From assembly GCA_002030045.1 (NCBI GenBank), contig LQBI01000025.1:1-5354 (forward strand): 5,354 nucleotides of DNA, in the 5' to 3' direction. The stretch comes from Candidatus Aegiribacteria sp. MLS_C. GTDB taxonomy: Bacteria; Fermentibacterota; Fermentibacteria; Fermentibacterales; JCC-6. Shown here in pieces: positions 1-5,354 of the stretch (positions within the stretch are counted from its first letter, which is position 1; each line of letters starts with the position of its first letter). A program made the translations under genes and the position numbers. Below the pieces are notes generated by a model, which worked only from the letters and a program-made list of their open reading frames with translations, was not told the DNA's origin and ran no database searches.

Positions 1-134
1 CATATGCGGCCGGTCCTGCCGGGATCCCCCGGTGGGCGGGGGCGGCCCTCCAGTTAACGGCGGGACTCTCGCTGGCTGCCGCCGGGATATGGAGCCTGAG
101 GCGGAGGGGATCACCGGCCGGAGGAGGATCATGA
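1..134 (+). CDS. C-terminal end of an unidentified membrane protein (5' partial)
   Basis: The reading frame beginning at base 3 (bases 1-2 finish the previous codon) is open for 43 codons and ends in a TGA at 132-134. It encodes a run of about 20 mostly non-polar residues flanked by Trp (residues 11-30 of the visible part). An Arg-Arg-Arg cluster and a flexible Gly/Ser-rich end follow, which looks like a last transmembrane helix with a positive cytoplasmic tail. Its TGA overlaps the ATG of the next gene as ATGA, the same junction seen at 2622, which supports this frame over the other two. Too little is present to name the family. From context a polysaccharide polymerase, an integral-membrane glycosyltransferase or another export component would be reasonable, but that is inference. 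The frame could still be chance, since GC-rich DNA gives open frames easily. Confidence 0.5.
   Translation, partial: YAAGPAGIPRWAGAALQLTAGLSLAAAGIWSLRRRGSPAGGGS
120..127 (+). promoter_or_regulatory. Shine-Dalgarno site of the first glycosyltransferase
   Basis: GGAGGAGG lies just before the ATG at 131. The first GGAGG (120-124) leaves a 6-base spacer, which is near the optimum. This site decides the start, because the same frame is open back to a GTG at 32 and beyond, but that GTG has no comparable site and the extra 33 residues look like low-complexity GC-rich sequence rather than protein. Confidence 0.75.
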
Positions 135-1210
135 AGGTGCTGCACCTTTCCCCCCAGGACTACACCGGCACCATCGGCCTCTTCGTCAGGGGTCACAGGG
201 CGCTGGGCCACGAGAGCCGGATGGTCACCTTCTACCCTGCTCCCAACCGCTATCCCGAGGACATCTGCCTGGACCTCCCCTTCGTAGGCGCACAGAGATG
301 GCTGCTCTGGCTCAAGAGGATGGTGCGGGCGGGTAGCCTCAGGGTCCCCTATACAGGCACCAGGGAGAGGATATTCTGGAAGCCGAGTCCCGTCGAGAAG
401 CTGCTCCTGGCATTCAGGGACAGAGTATGGAGACCCAGGGTGGACAGGGCTGCCCGTGAGTACGGACTGTGGGACTTCGATATCTACCACCTCGAGGGGG
501 GGATGAGCTTCTACAGGGACGGCAGGGATGTGAAAATGCTCAAGGAGGCCGGAAGGAGGATAGTCTCGTACTACCACGGGCTGGGCCTCAGGATGAGGGG
601 GGCGATCACCCCGGTCTGGGAAGCCACCGACCTGAACCTGACATGCGAGTTCGACCTCTACATGAGATATCCCGAAGTGGACTACCTCTTCCTTCCATTC
701 GACCCCCTGATGATGCCGCCGGCGAATCCACCCGGCGAGGGCAGGATAAGGATATGCCACGCTCCCAGGATAAGGTCCGTCAAGGGGACGGAGAAAATAC
801 TGGCCGCCGTGGAGGACCTTTCCAGGGACCTTCCGGTGGAGATGGTGCTGATAGAGAAAATGCCGAACGCGGAAGCCCTTGAACTGAAGGCCACATGCCA
901 CATAGCCGTTGATCAGGTGGCCGACGGCGACATGGGTTACGGGGTCAACTCCCTGGAGAGCCTCTCCATGGGTATAGCCACCGTCACCAACCTGTCCGGG
1001 GCATACAGGGAGTTCATTCCAGACCACCCCTTCTTCCTGACCACGCCGGACACCCTGAGGCGGGACCTCAGGGAACTGGTCATCGACGCAGACCTGAGGA
1101 GGGCCCACGCCGATGCGGGACCGGCCTGGATCCGCAGGCACCATGACTGGCTTTCAGTGGCCAGGGAACTCCACTCCATCTACAGGAGACTGGGATGGGA
1201 GACGGAATGA
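131..1210 (+). CDS. GT-B fold glycosyltransferase, GT4-like (group 1)
   Basis: This 359-residue cytoplasmic enzyme probably transfers a sugar from a nucleotide donor onto a growing surface glycan. The N-terminus (MKVLHLSPQD...G..GLF) resembles the first strand and loop of GT-B acceptor domains. The C-terminal donor domain carries RICHAPRIRSVKGTEKI at 207-223, the usual HxP...KGT signature, and VDQVADGDMGYG at 260-271 followed by SLESLSMG at 274-281. That matches the donor-sugar and phosphate-binding end of the family. In the usual E-x7-E motif the second Glu is E276, but the first position is Met268, as in GT4-like subfamilies that have a GWYG-type loop instead. The start at 131 is chosen for its strong ribosome site and because the ATGA there overlaps the upstream stop. 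There is no signal peptide or membrane helix. Donor and acceptor cannot be deduced. Membership of the glycosyltransferase group is secure, the exact family number less so. Confidence 0.88.
   Translation: MKVLHLSPQDYTGTIGLFVRGHRALGHESRMVTFYPAPNRYPEDICLDLPFVGAQRWLLWLKRMVRAGSLRVPYTGTRERIFWKPSPVEKLLLAFRDRVWRPRVDRAAREYGLWDFDIYHLEGGMSFYRDGRDVKMLKEAGRRIVSYYHGLGLRMRGAITPVWEATDLNLTCEFDLYMRYPEVDYLFLPFDPLMMPPANPPGEGRIRICHAPRIRSVKGTEKILAAVEDLSRDLPVEMVLIEKMPNAEALELKATCHIAVDQVADGDMGYGVNSLESLSMGIATVTNLSGAYREFIPDHPFFLTTPDTLRRDLRELVIDADLRRAHADAGPAWIRRHHDWLSVARELHSIYRRLGWETE
1184..1201 (+). promoter_or_regulatory. Two Shine-Dalgarno sites for two candidate flippase starts
   Basis: AGGAG at 1184-1188 sits 6 bases before an ATG at 1195, and GGAG at 1198-1201 sits 5 bases before an ATG at 1207. 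Both lie in the same frame inside the end of the preceding gene, so sequence alone does not settle the flippase start. The ATG at 1207 forms the ATGA overlap used at 131 and 2622, while the 1195 site has the slightly better ribosome-binding match. Confidence 0.55.
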
Positions 1211-2625
1211 CCGCACACGCCCACAGCAGGGACCTCTCCCGGGAGACCGTGATGTACTCACTTGCCATGGTGTTCAGCGGGCTGGTCCAGGTGGCATTCC
1301 TGCCGTTCATGTCGGTCTTCCTCTCCGCCGCGGAGGCGGGAGAGCTGGGTACCCTGCGGATAATGGCGGAGGCCATCGCCGGCATAGTGGTACTTGGTCT
1401 CCCCACCGCCCTGATAAGGGCCTGGCAGCACAGCACTGCGCACAGGGCAATACTTGTCAGGTCCCTGGTCTTCCCCCTGGTGCCGACTCTCGCCATGGTC
1501 CTGCTGGTGTTCCTCCTCAGGGGATTCCTCGTTTCCTTCCTGAGCCTGGAGCACTCCGGCTATCTCGTGCACGCGGTGCTGCTGGGTTTCGGCATAGCTT
1601 ACTCACAGATAGCGCTCTCCCTTCCACGTGCGGAAGGGATGGCCGGTAGCTATCTCGCCATGCAGCTGACGAGGGGACTGGCCGCCCTCGGGGCCCTGGC
1701 GCTGCTGCTCTACATGACGGACATCGAACCCGTTCCCTCCTTCCTGACGGCCAGGTGGGGACCTTCGATCCTCCTGGCGGTCTTTGCCGCGCTCATGATG
1801 TGGCGCAGGACATCCGGCACATCCGGCGACGGCGGTGGAGCGACACTGACCAGGGAGATACTGGGTTTCAGCATTCCACTGGTACCTGCCACCCTCTCCA
1901 TGATAGTCCTGTCGTCGGCGGACATGTTCATGCTCCGCAGCATTCATCCGGACCTTGCCCAGAGCGGCTACTACGAATGGGCCAGCAGGGCGGGACTCAC
2001 TCTCATGCCCATGGTCATGGGTTTCAACATGGCATGGAAGAGGTTCATCTTCAGGAAGAAGGAGACGGGAGGCACTCTGGGGGAGCTTGGAAGGGCCGGC
2101 CTGCTCTTCATGGTCATGGTCAACTGGTCCTCCCTGGTCCTGGCCATGTCCGCAGCCTGGCTGGTCCCCCTGGTTGGAGGTCCGGACTACCTCCCCGCAG
2201 CCGGCGTGCTTCCGACCCTGGCCGGAGCCGGCGCCCTTTACGGGCTCTTCCTGATATCCCAGACCGGATGCATGCTAACGGGCCAGACCAGGTTCATCGC
2301 CTGGATGACGCTGTTCGGCGCTCTTCTCAACATAGGGTTCAACTTCCGGCTCATACCGATCGCCGGGGCTCTCGGGGCCGCCTTCGCGACGCTGTGCACC
2401 AACCTTTTCATGTCGCTGAGCCTTTTCTGGCTGGGCAGGAGAGTATTCCCCATCAGTTTCCCTGTGGTACTGCTCACGGCCGTGGTCCCGGTGGCGTACG
2501 GACCCCTGGGGAACCTTCCGCCGGTCTGGAGGACGATTGCCGTAATTGCAGGGACTCTGATAACTGCTGCAGTGATCGGCAAACTGAGGGAAGCGGGTAC
2601 CAGGCTCAGGGAGGTGGGGGAATGA
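1207..2625 (+). CDS. Wzx-type oligosaccharide flippase, Polysacc_synt / MATE-like (MVF) superfamily
   Basis: This 472-residue inner-membrane protein likely flips lipid-linked oligosaccharide from the cytoplasmic to the outer face of the membrane. About 14 hydrophobic helices can be read: roughly 17-39, 50-70, 86-104, 118-138, 154-170, 185-199, 219-241, 262-277, 298-322, 333-353, 363-381, 384-409, 415-431 and 442-459. A polar loop around 200-217 divides the two halves. Helix 7 has the family pattern FSIPLVPATLS...SADMFML (221-243). The second half has TGQTR...LLNIGFNFRLIP followed by GALGAAFATL (359-396), the classic TK/R...NxxLNxxLIP...GAA signature of polysaccharide exporters. Length and helix count fit the family. 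The start could also be 1195 (four extra residues). The gene overlaps its upstream neighbour by 4 bases, or by 16 with the earlier start, and its downstream neighbour by 4, so it is translationally coupled to both. Its place between two glycosyltransferases supports a glycan role over drug efflux or a MurJ-type lipid II flippase. The substrate is unknown. Confidence 0.87.
   Translation: MTAHAHSRDLSRETVMYSLAMVFSGLVQVAFLPFMSVFLSAAEAGELGTLRIMAEAIAGIVVLGLPTALIRAWQHSTAHRAILVRSLVFPLVPTLAMVLLVFLLRGFLVSFLSLEHSGYLVHAVLLGFGIAYSQIALSLPRAEGMAGSYLAMQLTRGLAALGALALLLYMTDIEPVPSFLTARWGPSILLAVFAALMMWRRTSGTSGDGGGATLTREILGFSIPLVPATLSMIVLSSADMFMLRSIHPDLAQSGYYEWASRAGLTLMPMVMGFNMAWKRFIFRKKETGGTLGELGRAGLLFMVMVNWSSLVLAMSAAWLVPLVGGPDYLPAAGVLPTLAGAGALYGLFLISQTGCMLTGQTRFIAWMTLFGALLNIGFNFRLIPIAGALGAAFATLCTNLFMSLSLFWLGRRVFPISFPVVLLTAVVPVAYGPLGNLPPVWRTIAVIAGTLITAAVIGKLREAGTRLREVGE
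2608..2616 (+). promoter_or_regulatory. Shine-Dalgarno site of the family 2 glycosyltransferase
   Basis: AGGGAGGTG contains GGAGGTG at 2610-2616, nearly the full anti-16S complement. The GGAGG core ends 7 bases before the ATG at 2622. It fixes the start of the next gene, whose frame is otherwise open without a stop back to 1755 inside the flippase gene. Confidence 0.8.
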
Positions 2626-3563
2626 CGGACCCCGTTCTCTCCGTCCAGATCCCGGTAAGGAACGGCGGCGACGATTTCAGGACCTGCCTGGAGAGCCTTT
2701 CCGGCCAGGATACCGGCGGTTCCCCCTGGGAGCTGGTCATAGTCGATGACGGCAGCGAGACCCCTGTGGAGGAGGATTTCGGCGGTTGTTTCACCGGTCC
2801 GGCGGAAGTCAGGGTCATCCGTCTCGAGGGCCCGGGCAACAGGCCGGCGGCCCGCAACGCCGCATGGAAGGCTACCCGTGCGCCTCTGTCACTTCTATCC
2901 GACGGCGATATCCTCTTTCCGGAGGGCATTCTCCTGCGGCACCTGGAAGCCCATGAGGCAGGCAGTCGGGACGTGGTCATGGGTGCCAGGGTCAACGCCT
3001 GGAGGCAGGATGCGACCCCATGGCAGAGGTGGTTCGATTCCAGGGCCATGGGAGGAAGGCCTGCAGGGGCATTTCCCGGCAGGTACTTCATCACCGGGAA
3101 CCTGAGCATGCGCACGGAACTGCTGAGGAGCACCGGAGGGTTCGACACGGCCATCGACCGCTACGGCGGCGAGGACACGGAGTTAGGCCTCAGGCTCGAG
3201 GAGAGGGGATGCGCCATGCACTGGGAACCCTCCATGGAAGTTCTCCATCTCGACGCGGTGACGGTGCGCCAGCATTCCAGGAAGATGCTGGAGTACGGCA
3301 GTTCGGGACTCCGCTACACCCTGGAGAAACACGGAGGAGCAGGCGGACTTCTCGGCAGCCATTGGGTGAAACCCCTCCTGGCGGTGCCCCTGTCTCCAGC
3401 CACCGTCGCCATGCGTGTCGTGTGCCTGGCCGCGCTCACTCCTCCCGTATACAGGCTTGCGCTGAGGTGGGCGGAGAGGTTCGGCAGACCGGGTTTCCTT
3501 TTTACATATCTCTCGGTGGGAGCCTGTCTCATGGGCCTAAAGGGGGTGGAAGCTGATATCTGA
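2622..3563 (+). CDS. Family 2 (GT-A) glycosyltransferase
   Basis: This 313-residue enzyme probably adds a sugar to a lipid-linked glycan on the cytoplasmic side of the membrane. The GT-A nucleotide-binding half shows LSVQIPVRNGG at 6-16, ELVIVDDGSETP at 37-48 with the donor-binding DDGS, and GNRPAARNAAW at 72-82. SDGD at 93-96 gives the metal-binding DxD-type acids (D94, D96). The acceptor half has ITGNLSMRTELL at 157-168 and GGFDTAIDRYGGEDTELGLR at 172-191, where the Glu-Asp pair (184-185) is the usual catalytic-base region, then a VLHLD strand near 207-211. After about residue 245 the chain becomes rich in hydrophobic stretches (about 250-275 and 290-306), suggesting membrane association. 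The ATG at 2622 overlaps the flippase stop as ATGA and has a strong ribosome site. The frame is open far upstream of it, but that stretch is antisense-like shadow sequence within the flippase gene. It is inverting by analogy with most GT2 enzymes, and the linkage is unknown. Confidence 0.9.
   Translation: MTDPVLSVQIPVRNGGDDFRTCLESLSGQDTGGSPWELVIVDDGSETPVEEDFGGCFTGPAEVRVIRLEGPGNRPAARNAAWKATRAPLSLLSDGDILFPEGILLRHLEAHEAGSRDVVMGARVNAWRQDATPWQRWFDSRAMGGRPAGAFPGRYFITGNLSMRTELLRSTGGFDTAIDRYGGEDTELGLRLEERGCAMHWEPSMEVLHLDAVTVRQHSRKMLEYGSSGLRYTLEKHGGAGGLLGSHWVKPLLAVPLSPATVAMRVVCLAALTPPVYRLALRWAERFGRPGFLFTYLSVGACLMGLKGVEADI
3540..3548 (+). promoter_or_regulatory. Shine-Dalgarno-like site near the end of the glycosyltransferase, possibly for a non-ATG murB start
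   Basis: AAGGGGGTG differs at one base from AAGGAGGTG. Its GGGGG core (3542-3546) ends 6 bases before a CTG at 3553 that is in frame with murB and has no stop between. The ATG at 3580 has only GAGGA at 3562-3566, 13 bases away, which is a long spacing. The match may be chance in G-rich coding DNA, since it also encodes part of the glycosyltransferase tail. Confidence 0.35.
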
Positions 3564-3579
3564 GGAACGGCTGACCCGA

Positions 3580-4485
3580 ATGCTGCGGCGGGGACTGCGC
3601 GGAACCGTGGGAATGGTGGAACTCCGGCGGCTCACCACCTGGAGGACCGGGGGCCCGGCCCTGGCGGCGGAAGTCTCATCCGCTGAAGAACTGTCCCTTG
3701 TCCTGAGGACCTGCACCGAGGTGGAGGCCCCCTGGTTCGTCCTCGGGCTCGGATCGAACATCCTGGCGTCGGACTCCGGCTGCAGGCGGCTGGTGGTAAG
3801 GCTGACCGGGGGGATGAGGTCCCATTCATGGTCGGGTGCGGATGACGCCCCGGTGCTCCGCTGCGGGGCCGGGGCCCACCTGCCGTCCCTCTCCGGTTCA
3901 GCATGCACCAGGGGTGCCGCCGGACTGGAGTTCGCCGTGGGCATTCCGGGAACCGTCGGCGGAGCGGTGTTCATGAACGCGGGGGCCTACGGAGGCTCGA
4001 TGTCCGCGCTCGTCTCTTCCGTCACGGTCCTGGACAGCGATGGACGGAAGCGTATTATTCCCGTCGGGGAGTGCGGCTTCGAGTACAGGCGCAGCAGGTT
4101 CCAGGAGGAAGAGTCGGTCATCGCGTCGGCTGAACTCAGGCTGGAGCCCGGGAATCCCGAGGAACTGAGGTCGGAGGCGAGGCGGATACTGGCACTGAGA
4201 AGAAGCAGCTTCCCGCTGGATCTTCCCAACGCCGGAAGCGTGTTCAGGAAACCCTCCGGGGACATTCCCCCGGGCAGGCTGATAGAGGATACAGGTCTGA
4301 AGGGCAGGAGGGAGGGCGGCGCCATGGTATCCCCGCTGCATGCGAATTTCATAGTGAACACCGGGAACGCCACCTCCGCCGACATCCGCAGGCTGATCGA
4401 CCTGGTCAGGGACACGGTCTACCGGAACAGCGGGGTCATGCTGGAGGAGGAGATAAGGTATCTCGGATGGAGCGTCGATGATTGA
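3580..4485 (+). CDS. murB: UDP-N-acetylenolpyruvoylglucosamine reductase (MurB), type II-like
   Basis: This cytoplasmic flavoenzyme reduces UDP-GlcNAc-enolpyruvate to UDP-MurNAc with NADPH, the second committed step of peptidoglycan synthesis. At 301 residues it has the length of the shorter type II enzymes. The FAD-binding part shows LTTWRTGGPA at 18-27, VLGLGSNILASD at 54-65 and GIPGTVGGAVFMNAGAYGG at 121-139. EYRRSRF at 168-174 is the substrate-contact YRxSxF motif of type II MurB. NAGSVFRKP at 217-225 holds the proton-donating serine (S220), SPLHANFIVNTGNAT (251-265) is well preserved, and LEEEIRYLG at 288-296 holds the C-terminal catalytic glutamate. No key residue is missing. The ATG at 3580 is the first standard start and leaves 16 bases after the preceding stop. 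In-frame CTG codons at 3553 and 3571 are alternatives, and the extra residues from 3553 (ISEERLTR...) look like a normal MurB N-terminal helix. The product is near certain. Its place among glycan genes rather than in a cell-division cluster is unusual. Confidence 0.96.
   Translation: MLRRGLRGTVGMVELRRLTTWRTGGPALAAEVSSAEELSLVLRTCTEVEAPWFVLGLGSNILASDSGCRRLVVRLTGGMRSHSWSGADDAPVLRCGAGAHLPSLSGSACTRGAAGLEFAVGIPGTVGGAVFMNAGAYGGSMSALVSSVTVLDSDGRKRIIPVGECGFEYRRSRFQEEESVIASAELRLEPGNPEELRSEARRILALRRSSFPLDLPNAGSVFRKPSGDIPPGRLIEDTGLKGRREGGAMVSPLHANFIVNTGNATSADIRRLIDLVRDTVYRNSGVMLEEEIRYLGWSVDD
4469..4472 (+). promoter_or_regulatory. Shine-Dalgarno site of the Rmd-like gene inside the murB end
   Basis: GGAG lies 5 bases before the ATG at 4478, within the last codons of murB. 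It supports that ATG as the start and an 8-base overlap between the two genes, hence translational coupling. Confidence 0.55.
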
Positions 4486-5354
4486 CGGCAGATCTTCGAA
4501 GGTCGGTGTCCCCCGGGGGCCGCTGCTTGTGACCGGCGCCGGGGGTTTCGTGGGTCCATATCTCATGCGGGAGCTTGACATGGGGCCCGGGGACTACGCC
4601 GCGGACGTCCATGATTCATTCCAGGCCCCGCCCGGAGTAAGGAAGCTGGCCTGGGAGCTGCCCTCACCGCCGCCGGATGAACTGGGCCCGGTGGGAGCCG
4701 TCGTACATCTTGCCGCCTTGAGTTCCGTGGCCCTTTCCCTGGACGGGATGAGGAGAGCTTACGAGGTCAACCTGATGGGCACCCTCTCCCTGCTGGAATG
4801 GACCGCCGAGCGCTCACCCGGAGCCAGGTTCCTCCTGGTGAGTTCAGCCGAGGTGTACAGGCCGTCGGAAGGGATCCTGAAGGAGAGTTCGCCCCTGGGG
4901 CCCGTGAATCCCTACGGTGCGACCAAGGCGGCGTCGGAGCTGGCGGCCTTCCAGATGGCGGGCAGCCTCGACATCGACCTCGTGGTCGCCAGGCCCTTCC
5001 CGCATTTCGGTCCGGGTCAGGAGCCGGTCTTCGCCCTGCCCGCCTTCTGCAGGAGGATACTGGAAGCCTCCAGGACAGGCGCGGGGAGCATGAGGGTCGG
5101 AAACCTGAGCCCCGTGCGGGACTATCTCTTCGTGACCGACGTGGCCGGAGCCTACCGCCGCATACTGGCGGACGGGCTCTCTGGAGGAGTATACAACGTC
5201 TGTACAGGCAGGGGCGTCAGTATGGAGGGAATGCTCCGCTCCCTGATGGATATCGCCCGGGTACATCTCGAGCTGGAGGTGGACCCGAGTCTGTTCAGGC
5301 CTGTGGACGTGGTCTTCCAGGTGGGCGATCCCTCCGGGATCGAGGCTCTGGGAT
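4478..5354 (+). CDS. GDP-6-deoxy-D-mannose reductase-like, extended SDR / NAD-dependent epimerase family (3' partial)
   Basis: The window end cuts this gene after 292 codons with the frame open, and family length suggests only a few dozen residues are missing. The Rossmann glycine motif is LLVTGAGGFVG at 16-26, followed by VVHLAALSSV at 75-84 and NLMGTLSLLE at 98-107. The catalytic set is SSAEVY at 122-127 and YGATK at 146-150 (Y146, K150). RPFPHFGPGQ at 172-181 and VRDYLFVTDVAGAY at 213-226 closely follow the Rmd pattern RxFNHxGPGQ and RDFxDVxDVxxAY. GVYNVCTGRGVSM (237-249), and RPVDV at 274-278 with GDPSGIEALG at 283-292, also match that family's C-terminus. Rmd reduces the 4-keto group of GDP-4-keto-6-deoxy-D-mannose to GDP-D-rhamnose in the cytoplasm. 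The partner dehydratase Gmd is not in the window, and a GMD role is unlikely because its NHxSPRRG-type loop is absent. A related sugar epimerase or dehydratase cannot be excluded. An 8-base overlap couples it to murB. Confidence 0.8.
   Translation, partial: MIDGRSSKVGVPRGPLLVTGAGGFVGPYLMRELDMGPGDYAADVHDSFQAPPGVRKLAWELPSPPPDELGPVGAVVHLAALSSVALSLDGMRRAYEVNLMGTLSLLEWTAERSPGARFLLVSSAEVYRPSEGILKESSPLGPVNPYGATKAASELAAFQMAGSLDIDLVVARPFPHFGPGQEPVFALPAFCRRILEASRTGAGSMRVGNLSPVRDYLFVTDVAGAYRRILADGLSGGVYNVCTGRGVSMEGMLRSLMDIARVHLELEVDPSLFRPVDVVFQVGDPSGIEALG

Noticed and set aside
32-130. N-terminal extension of the first glycosyltransferase from a GTG at 32.
   Set aside because: The added residues are low-complexity, the GTG lacks a good ribosome site, and GGAGGAGG directly precedes the ATG at 131, where the family's N-terminal strand begins.
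1113-1649. Plus-strand open frame across the glycosyltransferase/flippase junction.
   Set aside because: It is out of frame with both recognised proteins and has Gly/Arg/Pro-rich composition and no motif.
1755-2621. A long open frame inside the flippase gene, continuous with the family 2 glycosyltransferase, which could suggest a much longer fused protein.
   Set aside because: The predicted residues are rich in His, Arg, Gly and Pro with no recognisable fold, while the other frame gives a clean 14-helix flippase. The real start at 2622 has a strong ribosome site and a 4-base overlap.
3564-3579. The only candidate intergenic space, considered for a terminator or promoter.
   Set aside because: It is 16 bases with no inverted repeat or T-run and is too short for a promoter. 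It may even be coding if murB starts earlier.
3537-3974. Open reading frame on the minus strand opposite murB.
   Set aside because: It is the complement of a certain gene, has a Pro/Ser/Arg-rich composition without domains, and is a usual by-product of GC-rich codon bias.
3898-4581. Minus-strand open frame of 227 codons across the murB/rmd-like junction.
   Set aside because: Both sense-strand proteins have clear family motifs through this region, and the antisense product has none.
4844-5266. Minus-strand open frame of 140 codons opposite the Rmd-like gene.
   Set aside because: The plus strand carries the YxxxK catalytic site and the GPGQ motif here. The antisense product looks like shadow coding.

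Overview
This window is a compact, single-strand (+) stretch of a bacterial surface-polysaccharide gene cluster. It holds the tail of an upstream membrane protein, a GT-B glycosyltransferase, a 14-helix Wzx-type flippase, a GT-A (family 2) glycosyltransferase, MurB, and the first 292 codons of a nucleotide-sugar reductase of the GDP-6-deoxy-D-mannose reductase (Rmd) type. MurB, a peptidoglycan enzyme, places the source in Bacteria. The DNA is GC-rich (roughly 60% or slightly above by eye), yet arginine is very often AGG and isoleucine is often ATA. That codon habit is unlike E. coli, Pseudomonas or typical actinomycetes and points to a less-studied, perhaps uncultured or thermophile-like lineage. 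I cannot name the phylum from this sequence alone.

Layout: bases 1-134 are the end of a membrane protein gene whose TGA overlaps the next ATG. Then come glycosyltransferase (131-1210), flippase (1207-2625), glycosyltransferase 2 (2622-3563), murB (3580-4485) and rmd-like (4478 to the window end, cut). Every junction is an overlap of 4 to 8 bases, or 16 if the flippase starts at 1195. The only exception is the glycosyltransferase 2/murB junction, where a 16-base gap appears if murB starts at its first ATG. No space remains for an internal promoter or rho-independent terminator, so the genes are probably one translationally coupled transcript whose promoter and end lie outside the window. There is no RNA gene, insertion sequence, CRISPR array or obvious repeat.

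How it fits together (inference): the Rmd-like enzyme would reduce GDP-4-keto-6-deoxy-mannose to GDP-D-rhamnose. The two glycosyltransferases would build an oligosaccharide on a lipid carrier, and the flippase would turn it across the cytoplasmic membrane. The upstream membrane protein could be a polymerase, ligase or other membrane partner, but too little of it is visible to tell. MurB is the surprising member. It makes UDP-MurNAc for the cell wall and normally sits in the division and cell wall (dcw) cluster, whereas here it lies inside a glycan operon. I see no clear novel system. The most notable points are murB's placement, its uncertain and possibly non-ATG start, and the variant donor-site motif of the first glycosyltransferase.
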